Source of the DNA: Methylophaga nitratireducenticrescens
GTDB taxonomy: Bacteria > Pseudomonadota > Gammaproteobacteria > Nitrosococcales > Methylophagaceae
Direction of reading: 5' to 3'
Length of the DNA stretch: 64,000 nt
Assembly: GCF_000260985.4 (NCBI RefSeq)
Contig: NC_017857.3
Span: 682,001-746,000 of the forward strand
Below are positions 47,443 to 55,400 of this stretch, in pieces. Position numbers and translations under genes: made by a program. A model generated the notes under the pieces. It saw only the letters and a list, made by a program, of their open reading frames with translations. It made no database searches and had not been told where the DNA came from. How positions within the stretch are numbered: the stretch's first letter is position 1; each line of letters starts with the position of its first letter.

Positions 47443-48549
47443 ATGCAAGAAGATATTGAAAGAATTTTAACGGAAACTCCAGGATTGCGTGGCAGGCAAA
47501 TCGCTAAGAAATTAGGAGTAGACAAAAAAGTTGTCAATTCGTACCTAAGCAAACAGAAAGGGGAATTCGTAAAAGACGAAGATCACTGTTGGTATGTTGC
47601 TGGTGCTGAGTTACAAATCAAGCTTAATGGCGATACCTGGGTTAATGGTCTTTCTTTTGATAATGCAATCAAAAGGGTGGGATCACCGTTAGAACCTGGC
47701 TGTAAGTCAGTCCATTTTATTTTGCCCGAAGGTTGCAGGATATTGTTAGAGGCGGCGGCCCGTTTGCTCGCTATTTCCAACCAGGCTGCTTTAGCCGGTA
47801 AAGATGTAATAATCGACTTTAGTGACTGTAGTAGCACGCTCACATATTTTGACCGTATGGGATTTTTTGATCTTCTAAACCCGATGATTAGTGTTAAGCC
47901 TGACAAACCACGCACGTCACGGGCCTCAATTTATCACGGGAATAGTGAATCTGTTTATGAGTTTGGTGAAATTGATCCCCACGATCTTGATGAAAATATT
48001 CCAAAAAGACTAAAAGAAAGCTTTGTTCATTATGCAGGTGTGGAATACTCACAACCTGCTTTTACAGTTCTTTCAGAGTTGTTCGGTAATGTTAGGGACC
48101 ACTCCGACTCGCCAATACCCGGATATATCGCTCTACAGCGTTACAAAGGGCATGACGGTCGTAATCCGGTTGCCCCCCATATTCAAACTATTGTCTCCGA
48201 TAGTGGTAGGGGCATAACAGGCACTTTGATGCCAATCCTGGAGAAAAAATATCCTGACATTTACAGGAAATTCGATTTTAGCGATCCTTCCTCAAAACCG
48301 CTCTTGATCAAAGAGGTTATAGAAAAAGGGCAAATCTCACGAGTCGAAGATGATGGTCATGGGCTTGGCCTGAAACGGAGCGGAGATGTAGCAGCATCCT
48401 ACAATGCCACCATCTCTGTGAGGGAAGATACTTTTGAGCTCAAACTATCGTATAAAGTAGGAAGATTAGCCTCGACCTCCTATGAGCTTGATCTTCCAAA
48501 GATGTTGGGATGTCATATTTGTTTTGACTTCATCCTTGCAACACGTTGA
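47443..48549 (+). CDS. Winged-helix/STAS-like/GHKL ATPase regulator
   Basis: A 368-aa protein with three parts. Residues 1-50 look like a winged helix (GLRGRQIAKKLGVDKKVVN). Residues about 75-150 have a STAS-like pattern (GKDVIIDFSDCSSTLTYFDR). Residues 200-340 are a GHKL ATPase: N box VLSELFGNVRDHS, G1 box VSDSGRGI and G2 box DDGHGLGLKRSG. No histidine-phosphorylation box is present, so an anti-sigma-like or switch ATPase is more likely than a classical kinase. The STAS/winged-helix gene follows after 22 bp. Confidence 0.7.
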   Translation: MQEDIERILTETPGLRGRQIAKKLGVDKKVVNSYLSKQKGEFVKDEDHCWYVAGAELQIKLNGDTWVNGLSFDNAIKRVGSPLEPGCKSVHFILPEGCRILLEAAARLLAISNQAALAGKDVIIDFSDCSSTLTYFDRMGFFDLLNPMISVKPDKPRTSRASIYHGNSESVYEFGEIDPHDLDENIPKRLKESFVHYAGVEYSQPAFTVLSELFGNVRDHSDSPIPGYIALQRYKGHDGRNPVAPHIQTIVSDSGRGITGTLMPILEKKYPDIYRKFDFSDPSSKPLLIKEVIEKGQISRVEDDGHGLGLKRSGDVAASYNATISVREDTFELKLSYKVGRLASTSYELDLPKMLGCHICFDFILATR

Positions 48550-48571
48550 GTATTCTGATTAAATTAACAAG

Positions 48572-49120
48572 ATGAAACAGATTAAGATTCTTATGCGCCT
48601 TCTCGATTTTACTGATAATGACCATCCCTTTGGCAATAAGCAGGGCCGAGAAGTCTTATTAAAGCTGTCGGACTACATCGACGAGCATTCAGCAGATATT
48701 TACGAAGTGTCATTGGAGGGGATCATTGCCACCGATGCCTCTTTCCCCAGGGAGAGTGTCATCTCTCTTGCCAAGATGTACAAAGGCGAAAAGGGGTTCT
48801 ATCTTACGGGCCAGTTCTCCAAAGACTTGCTGGATAATTGGCATTATGCGGCTATTGCCAAAGAGCAACCGCTTATTCTGAAAGAAGATAATGGGTATAA
48901 AGTCATAGGGCCGAAACCTATAGGAGGCGCCGAAGAACTCCTTAACTTCATAATGAAAGAGGGGGAAGTCTCAACCGCAAAAGTGGTCCAGAAGTTTGGC
49001 GTTTCTGCCCAAAACGCCAGTGCCAAATTGAAGAAGCTATTCGCCACGGGCCTTATTCTAGGCCGTAAGACTGTAGCAGAGTCCGGTGGACTTGAATTCG
49101 TATATCGAGCGATCAAATAA
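48572..49120 (+). CDS. STAS-like (DUF4325-type) and winged-helix protein
   Basis: A 182-aa protein. Residues about 30-80 form a STAS-like core (VSLEGIIATDASFPRESVIS, then AKMYKGEKGFYLTG). Residues about 115-175 are a winged helix (EGEVSTAKVVQKFGVSAQNA, then LKKLFATGLI). STAS domains commonly bind GHKL ATPases, so it likely pairs with the preceding gene and acts at the dyads just downstream. It ends at a small terminator before the Ubl operon. Confidence 0.65.
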   Translation: MKQIKILMRLLDFTDNDHPFGNKQGREVLLKLSDYIDEHSADIYEVSLEGIIATDASFPRESVISLAKMYKGEKGFYLTGQFSKDLLDNWHYAAIAKEQPLILKEDNGYKVIGPKPIGGAEELLNFIMKEGEVSTAKVVQKFGVSAQNASAKLKKLFATGLILGRKTVAESGGLEFVYRAIK

Positions 49121-49123
49121 AAA

Positions 49124-49151
49124 TCTGATAAAACCCCTTGATTTAACCAGA
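49124..49151. promoter_or_regulatory. Imperfect dyad, site 1
   Basis: TCTGATAAA and TTTAACCAGA arms with a 9-nt middle. It closely resembles site 2 at 49202, 78 bp away. Candidate operator for the adjacent winged-helix protein. Confidence 0.45.
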
Positions 49152-49173
49152 AATAAGCCATATTCTATATCGT

Positions 49174-49196
49174 AATGGCGTATAGCCATTTTTTTA
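49174..49196 (+). terminator. Short rho-independent terminator before the Ubl operon
   Basis: The stem AATGGC / GCCATT with loop GTATA is followed by T residues. It separates the regulator pair from the downstream operon. Confidence 0.65.
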
Positions 49197-49201
49197 AAAA
49201 A

Positions 49202-49229
49202 TCTGTTAAAACAGGTTAGATTTAACAGA
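49202..49229. promoter_or_regulatory. Perfect-arm dyad, site 2, in front of the Ubl operon
   Basis: TCTGTTAAA-N10-TTTAACAGA, with 9-bp arms in perfect inverted symmetry. It ends 19 bp before the first start codon of the Ubl operon, so a bound repressor would block initiation. Confidence 0.6.
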
Positions 49230-49248
49230 AATAGTCAGGAGGTTGGTT

Positions 49249-49422
49249 ATGGCTACAAATCCACCGAAGGGTGACGGGCATCGTAACGGGGCGGTGAAAG
49301 GCCGCTCGCAGACAAAGACCCCGTCAGGGCATTACGTGAAGCGGAACGCGGATACGGGGCGTTTCATGGACGTAAAGACATCATCAAAAACGCCGTTTAA
49401 GGGCGTTCGCAAAGAGAGATAA
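49249..49422 (+). CDS. 57-aa basic glycine-rich protein of the Ubl operon
   Basis: A short gene with a strong AGGAGGT ribosome-binding site 6 nt before the ATG. The protein begins MATNPPKGDGHRNGAVKGRS and contains GHYVKRNADTGRFMDVK and a basic end PFKGVRKER. I recall similar small proteins beside bacterial ubiquitin-like operons, but no function is known. The Ubl gene starts 10 bp after its stop, so it is the first gene of that operon. Its basic, flexible nature would suit a substrate, RNA/DNA-binding or adaptor role; this is inference. Confidence 0.75.
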   Translation: MATNPPKGDGHRNGAVKGRSQTKTPSGHYVKRNADTGRFMDVKTSSKTPFKGVRKER

Positions 49423-49432
49423 GGAGTCTGTA

Positions 49433-49681
49433 ATGAGTAACGAAAAATCAAATCGTCCAGAATTGTTTATTGATAATGAAAGGTATGACTGGGACAAAGA
49501 TACCATCACTGGATCGGAACTCAGGGAACTGGGTTCGCTGCCTGATGATGTTGAAATATACTGGAAAGAGCCCGGAAATCCTGATTTTCCGGTAGAGAAT
49601 GATACAGTTGTCAACTTGACCCAACATCCGGGACCGGATCGGTTTTCGACACAATCTGTCGGCTCACAGGCGGGGGCATAA
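49433..49681 (+). CDS. Ubiquitin-like protein (multiubiquitin-family fold, single domain)
   Basis: An 82-aa beta-grasp-type protein: LFIDNERYDWDKDTITGSEL, RELGSLPDDVEIYWK and a VVNLTQHPGPDRF end match the bacterial multiubiquitin domain pattern. Unlike eukaryotic ubiquitin it does not end in GG: after the domain comes a 13-residue tail ending VGSQAGA. It may be trimmed by the JAB domain of the downstream fusion or conjugated through a different end. The gene is 2 bp before the E2-like gene. Confidence 0.82.
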   Translation: MSNEKSNRPELFIDNERYDWDKDTITGSELRELGSLPDDVEIYWKEPGNPDFPVENDTVVNLTQHPGPDRFSTQSVGSQAGA

Positions 49682-49683
49682 TC

Positions 49684-50088
49684 ATGCCCTTGTTCCTTGA
49701 TGAAGATTACGATGCGTTAAAGGAACGGGGTGTTTTGTTTGTCGAAGAGGAGGCACAGCGGTTTTTTGTGATACAGGGCTATAAGTTATCTGATAGCGTG
49801 TATAAGCAGGATTGCTGCGATGTTCTCATTGTTATTCCAAGCAATTATCCTCAAGCCGGAAACGATATGTTCTGGACAAATCCCCGGTTGGTAAGGGCAG
49901 ATGGAAAAGCTATTCCACAAACGAATGAGCCTGGCGGCGGGGACAACCGGATTTTCCAGGGAAAAGAGTTTTGCCGGTGGTCGAGACACTGGAATCAAGG
50001 TTCCTCTGTCTGGCGACCAGGTAAGGATAATATCGTTACTATATTGCGAAGAATAGATTGGGCGTTAAGGAGACCTAATGCCCAATGA
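49684..50088 (+). CDS. E2-like conjugating protein (prokaryotic E2 family E)
   Basis: A 134-aa protein with an E2/UBC-like plan (strand-rich start FFVIQGYKL, then CCDVLIVIPSNYPQAGNDMF with the family proline-rich turn). The conserved-looking segment EFCRWSRHWN holds a candidate catalytic Cys at residue 97. Some bacterial E2-like enzymes are reported to use serine instead, so the nucleophile is not certain. Its stop overlaps the next start by 4 bp. Confidence 0.75.
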   Translation: MPLFLDEDYDALKERGVLFVEEEAQRFFVIQGYKLSDSVYKQDCCDVLIVIPSNYPQAGNDMFWTNPRLVRADGKAIPQTNEPGGGDNRIFQGKEFCRWSRHWNQGSSVWRPGKDNIVTILRRIDWALRRPNAQ

Positions 50089-51533
50089 ATAGGCCTAGAT
50101 TGACATTGCTTGGAACGCAGCACGAAGCGCTCGTAGAGTATCTTGAAGCGCACCCTGATAACCATGAAAGAGGGGCTATTGTTTTGTTTCGTAGGTTGCA
50201 TATTAGCGTTGAGGGGTTGACCGACTCTGACCGCTATCTTGCTAAAGAAGTCATCTATTTTGATGCTACATGGATAAACAGCAGTTCCCCAATTCATTTT
50301 GACTTCAAACTCGCCCCTTTAAGAGAAGTTTTCAGACGTTGTGAAGAAGAAAGTCTTGTGTTTGGTTTCGTACATAATCATCCCCAAGGGAAAACCACAT
50401 TTTCCACTAAGGATGATGAGAATGAACTTACGCTTTTAACGGCGCTAAAAAATCGCAATGGTGAGAATATCACCTTCGTTTCGATGTTGTGGGTGAATGG
50501 TGGATGGGAAGCCCGTATTCGGACAGGCACAGAACAGGAAACTGCTATACCGGTTAGGCATACGCTTGTAACTTCTCCGCCATTGCAGATATTCGGCTAT
50601 CAGGACAGTAGTGACGAGCACTCTGAAGTCCATGCGCGGGGCGCTGCTGCTTTTGGCAAGCCCTTTGTAGACAAAATCAAGTCGCTTCGTGTCGGTATTG
50701 TCGGAACTGGAGGGACAGGTAGTCCTCTTGCTACTTTGGGGGCTCGGGCCGGTATAGGTGAACTGGTATTGATTGACGATGATGAACTGGATCGAAGTAA
50801 TCTAAACCGTGTCAGAGGACTAGGTGTAAAAGATGTTGGAGATAAGAAAGCCCTCAAGTTAAAAGAGTATATTGACAGCATCGGATTGGAGGCCAAAGTT
50901 GCAGCCTGTGACGCTAAGATTGATGAAGATCCCTTGGCACTGGATGCACTGGCCAGTTGTGACGTGGTATTTGGCTGCACTGATGATTTTGTCGGAAGAG
51001 AAGTGATGAATATCGCTCTCTACGCTTATGCCCAGACTTTTATCGATCTTGGCCTAGGGGGCCGCATCCTTGATGATGAAACTGGACAGCCTGTTCTCCG
51101 CTACCACTTTGGGCGTATCAGTACGATTATGCCTGAGTTTGGACAATGCTTGTTTTGTCAGGGTGTCATTCGTGATGTATGGGTTCAAACTCAGCTTGCG
51201 CGGCGAGAAAATCCCGATATAACAAAAAAAGAGCTAAAGGAAAGATACCTTGAAGATGGCGGTGAAGAGGCTCCCGGTATTGGCCCCTTTACCAGTGCTA
51301 CGGCAGATTTTGCACTTGCCACTTTATTTGATCTGATCAAACCTTTCAGGCGCTATCCCCTTGAATTACGAAGGGATATGTTTCATGTGGACTTTGTAAA
51401 AATGGAACTCAATAGTCATCAGACAAAACGGGACAATGAATGTCCCTATTGTGAGCAGCACGATTTTCTATTGATGAAAGAGCAATACCGGTTAAGACGT
51501 CCTTTGCTAGGAAAGCGTGATGAATATGTTTAA
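50085..51533 (+). CDS. JAB deubiquitinase-like and E1/ThiF fusion protein
   Basis: A 482-aa fusion. Residues about 1-150 are a JAB/MPN metalloprotease domain with the JAMM set H97-N-H99-P and S107/D110 (VHNHPQG, FSTKDD). Residues about 195-460 are an E1/ThiF adenylating domain: nucleotide loop VGTGGTGSPLATLGARAG, DDDELDRSNLNR, and the zinc-type pairs CLFC and CPYC. It can both process and activate the Ubl. A candidate catalytic Cys lies in FGCTDDFVGR. Compact fusion of DUB and E1 is known in some bacterial Ubl operons. Confidence 0.85.
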   Translation: MNRPRLTLLGTQHEALVEYLEAHPDNHERGAIVLFRRLHISVEGLTDSDRYLAKEVIYFDATWINSSSPIHFDFKLAPLREVFRRCEEESLVFGFVHNHPQGKTTFSTKDDENELTLLTALKNRNGENITFVSMLWVNGGWEARIRTGTEQETAIPVRHTLVTSPPLQIFGYQDSSDEHSEVHARGAAAFGKPFVDKIKSLRVGIVGTGGTGSPLATLGARAGIGELVLIDDDELDRSNLNRVRGLGVKDVGDKKALKLKEYIDSIGLEAKVAACDAKIDEDPLALDALASCDVVFGCTDDFVGREVMNIALYAYAQTFIDLGLGGRILDDETGQPVLRYHFGRISTIMPEFGQCLFCQGVIRDVWVQTQLARRENPDITKKELKERYLEDGGEEAPGIGPFTSATADFALATLFDLIKPFRRYPLELRRDMFHVDFVKMELNSHQTKRDNECPYCEQHDFLLMKEQYRLRRPLLGKRDEYV

Positions 51534-51948
51534 AAAAATAATTGATTGGATTGCCGGTTTTTTCAGGGAAGGCCAAAAACACACAGATGGGGTAATCCCG
51601 TCTGAAAAGTCCTTGCCGCCTGTCCATTTCCGTGCAGTCAATGTTGTCGAGAAACCACCAAATAACGAGAATGTAGAGGCAGGCAATTTATATTGTGTTG
51701 TCTCTTCTGGAAGAATGAAATGGTCGCTCTTCAGTTGTCCCTGTGGTTGTGGAAGCGTAGTAACCTTGTCCCTACAACCCGTTCATAATCCTTTTTGGAG
51801 ACTGACAAAGACTACTTCAAGCCGTCCGACACTCCATCCTTCTGTATGGAGAGACAAAGGATGTTTAAGCCATTTTTGGATTAAAGACGGACGAATATTT
51901 TGGTGTGCCGATACAGGAATCCATCCTGACTCTCGAAGGCTTTCGTAA
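51517..51948 (+). CDS. DUF6527-family zinc-binding-like protein of the Ubl operon
   Basis: A 143-aa protein. The first 20 residues are hydrophobic/amphipathic (FKKIIDWIAGFF). The core has a cysteine cluster CPCGCG, then LHPSVW, GCLSHFWI and GRIFWC, which is the DUF6527 pattern. That family recurs beside bacterial Ubl conjugation genes, with unknown role. It overlaps the fusion gene by 17 bp and is the last gene of the operon. Confidence 0.75.
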   Translation: MMNMFKKIIDWIAGFFREGQKHTDGVIPSEKSLPPVHFRAVNVVEKPPNNENVEAGNLYCVVSSGRMKWSLFSCPCGCGSVVTLSLQPVHNPFWRLTKTTSSRPTLHPSVWRDKGCLSHFWIKDGRIFWCADTGIHPDSRRLS

Positions 51949-52443
51949 AAGCTATCCGGGTAGAAACCCTTCTGTTATTACTCAGATGACAACCCTGCTA
52001 ATGCAGCTTGGATCTTGCATCATCATCTTCAAATTGACCGAATAAACAAACGACTATTTATAATCTAGGGTATGAATGGGTTCTACCACGGTAATCAACA
52101 TGGAAGTTAAAACTCTATTACATCGACTTTTGTTTTGATGCCAGATTAACCAACTGAAAGGTGTCGAGTTAATTACAAATGACTCATCTCGATCTACCGA
52201 TATGATCATAAGCTGTCCGCAAGGGCGGAGCTTTTCATTTTAGACGTAAAACCCTACAGCCAGACTTATGGCTTTTTTTATAACCAGCTTCTACCAATAT
52301 CCGGTTATTGCTTCTCTATTCCACCTCCCTTCGATAGCCTTCACACACTTATCAATTTAGGTGTGAGAGAGCTTGAATCAAATTCCATTCCAGTTAAGTA
52401 CTTTATTAAGCAGCCATTTAAAGGTTAGTAAATCAGGTGAGCA
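51949..52443. other. Intergenic region between the Ubl operon and the giant recombinase
   Basis: 495 bp with no gene. It contains a terminator hairpin at 52210-52240 and a weaker AGCC/GGCT hairpin before a T run near 52257-52280. The latter part presumably carries the promoter of the 1759-aa gene. Confidence 0.45.
52210..52240 (+). terminator. Likely rho-independent terminator
   Basis: AGCTGTCCGC and GGCGGAGCTTTT form a GC-rich stem with an AAG loop followed by T residues. Confidence 0.6.
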
Positions 52444-55400
52444 ATGGACCTGAACACTGCTTCAAGTGAAGAAATATTTGAATCCATAGCATCAAACTTT
52501 GCTGTAACGATTCGTTATCCCCCTATTGTCGATTTGTTCGAACGGTTGTTTGAGCTGGCAAGTCTTGCTGAATTGCATGCTGACAAATTACCCAATTTAC
52601 CTGACTTTTTAGACAAACAACGGATACAGACTGCACAACAATATCTCATACAAAGAGGGCTTGGACGACAAGGCTCAGTTCGTGAGGGTAATCCGGCATT
52701 TGGCTTATATGGAAAATCGCCACTAGCCTCAGCTGTTATGCAATCTGCTGATATAGAATGCAAGGAAATATATGATGGGATCTGCATTCTATTAATACTC
52801 TATTGCACAGAACAAAATTCACCTTCAGCAAGAGATGACGCCTCCCATGAAGTCAGACAATCTGCTAGATCAGTCAATCCCAGATATCGTTTGTTATCAA
52901 AACTGCCTCCCCTAACCAATGCTTCAGAGGACTATCACCTCAAAATTCGGGCAAAGCTACAAACTATCGAAAATGAAAACGTCAAAAAAGCTCAGCATAA
53001 ATTATTTTATGTTCTGCAAAACCTCTCAAGCCTTGAAAGAAAAAGAACAAAGCCCTCTCGAAAAGAAAATGATCTTACGACGACGATTATTAATTCCAAA
53101 AAAAACGGCGTTTGGAATGAAATAAAACTTCCTGGAAATATTAAACAGGTTTATGAGTCATCTGCTGAATCTGGTGAGCCACCGATTAAAACAACTGTAT
53201 TCGAATCTGATACAGAAGTTGAGCATGATCCCATTATTTTTGATTATGCTGTGCGCAAGGCCAAAAGTTGGGTTCAAAAATCTGAAACCTTCTCAAGAGT
53301 TGATACGACTGCACTAAATGAGCTGGAAAGGACTGAGTTTGTTTCACAGCTTAAACTGCTGCTTAAGAAACAGTTTGGTGAGAGTGTAATTGGTTTTGCA
53401 ATTGCTCTTGTCTACTTATTGGGATTAGAGCTTAGCCAAATTCTCAGCACGAGATGGGGAGCCGTTGGCTTTATTGATCTTCAAGGGAGGTTAATAAAGT
53501 CATTACCGGATTTACCCAGAGTATTTCGTTCAGAAGAGAGTTTAGCTCTCTCTTTATGTTATCTACCACTCCCTAGCTTAGTGAGTTCTTGGATTAAACA
53601 GCATTCACTGCAATTAGCTGGCAGTGATTCACTTCTCGCTTCAACAGATCAAAACGAAAGTGGTTTTGTTTCCAAAGTTCATAGTTTGCTGAATCGCTGG
53701 CGCCGACATGGACGTTATCGTTTTAAATTACCCAAACTGGCCGCTGCACTCTCAGCAGAATTGACCTATCAAACAAGAGATCCACTGATCATAACCACTT
53801 TAGCAGGTGATCTAAAAACCGAACCCCCAGTTTTGATGTATTACCGTGTATTGAAGGGTGATGAATTGAGTCTAGTCTATGAAAAGACGACAGACTCCTT
53901 GCTCAATATTCCGGAAGATTTGCTCGGTTTCGATTTTGGATCAAGCACTGAGCTTCCTGAAAATGTTAAAGGGCTAGTTGATGGCATTACAGCTAAACTC
54001 AAAAGCAAATTGAACCGTTATCCTGCCAACATTATTCAAACACACAACGTTATCATGTATTTCACGCTGACGATGATGCTGTTTGCAACTGGTCACCGTC
54101 CTGTTCGTGATCCGTTTTGCTGGTGGGATGAGCTTGATATCAATTACGAAGGGGTTCTCATCAGCGATAAGGTCGTGTCATTAAGGCATGAATATCGATA
54201 TCAGGTTATCCCCAAAATTGTCCAGACACAGCTTATAACTTACCGTCGTCATTTAAGGCAATTAGGTGCGCGACTATACAGAGATAAGTCCCTAAAAAGA
54301 CAAAAGCTCGGCGTGGCAATCCTGCACTGCCAGGAAGGAAGCTCAAAAAATCTGCCAGTATTTTTTGAGATTGATGAATTAGGAGTGAAGTACTTTTCTG
54401 TTACTCAGAAAAGTTTGCAGACTTATTGGCAACAATTTTCGGAGCTTCCGACAAATGCTGGACGTTCTGTGATGTGCCAACTTCTTGTTGATAATGGGGT
54501 GCCATCTGGCATCGTTGAGCTATATCTTGGACATATCCATGGTTTGTCTCATCGACATGGTCCACGAGCCGGACATGCGCCAGCAGTTGATTTTACGATC
54601 CTCACCAAAGAGATTGAGCAGGCTATGAAAATTCTGGGCTGGAAACATTTGAGTCCATTCAAGCAAAATCGTGATCGGATCCGACTGCCGAAAAAATTCA
54701 AACAATCACTGCTTATTAGTCAGTCAAAAAGAGCTTTTGGGCCCGAAAAACGTCGCTTGATAAGAGTACAAAATGAGATTCATATTAAGCAAATAATGGC
54801 CAGCGCCAGAGTCGATGTTTTCAGTAAGGCTAACAACAGATACTTTCAAAAAGAGCAGGTCAATCAATTCTTCGATCGTATAAAGATAGATTGTCATCAT
54901 GCCGGCCTTAGTATTCAGCGTGGTACAAACTTGGCATCACGCTGGCTGGTCAATGAAAGCCGAAGAGGAGTGACAATCGAAGACTTTCGTCCCGCTCGAA
55001 CCATAACTGCGGAATCATCGGTTATAAGTCAGAAAATTTTCCAAGATCGGCAAAACTCTAAAAAACTCCAGCTCTCGTTGTTATCAGAATTTTCTGTCCA
55101 GCAGAAGCCAGATAGTGTTGAGCAGTCTCTGGCTGAGCTTGTTGTTACAGCTGCTGTCTTTGGTGGTCTGGCTAAACCAGAAGCTCTAAAAATGCTTCCA
55201 GAACATATATTCACAGATATGTTTCGAATTGGTGTGAAGGGAGGCATTATCGAATTTAAAGAACATAGGTGGCTTCCTGACTCGTTGACCCTGTCACGTA
55301 TTATTTACATTCGAAATCATTATTGCTCAGAGCAAGTATTAAAGGGCATTGGAGGGCTACAAAGTCAGCTCATTCTATACCTTAAAAAGCATGCTTTAAA

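Noticed and set aside
47443-48549. GHKL protein as a classical sensor kinase
   Set aside because: No transmembrane part and no phospho-accepting His box; STAS and winged-helix regions point to a switch protein instead.
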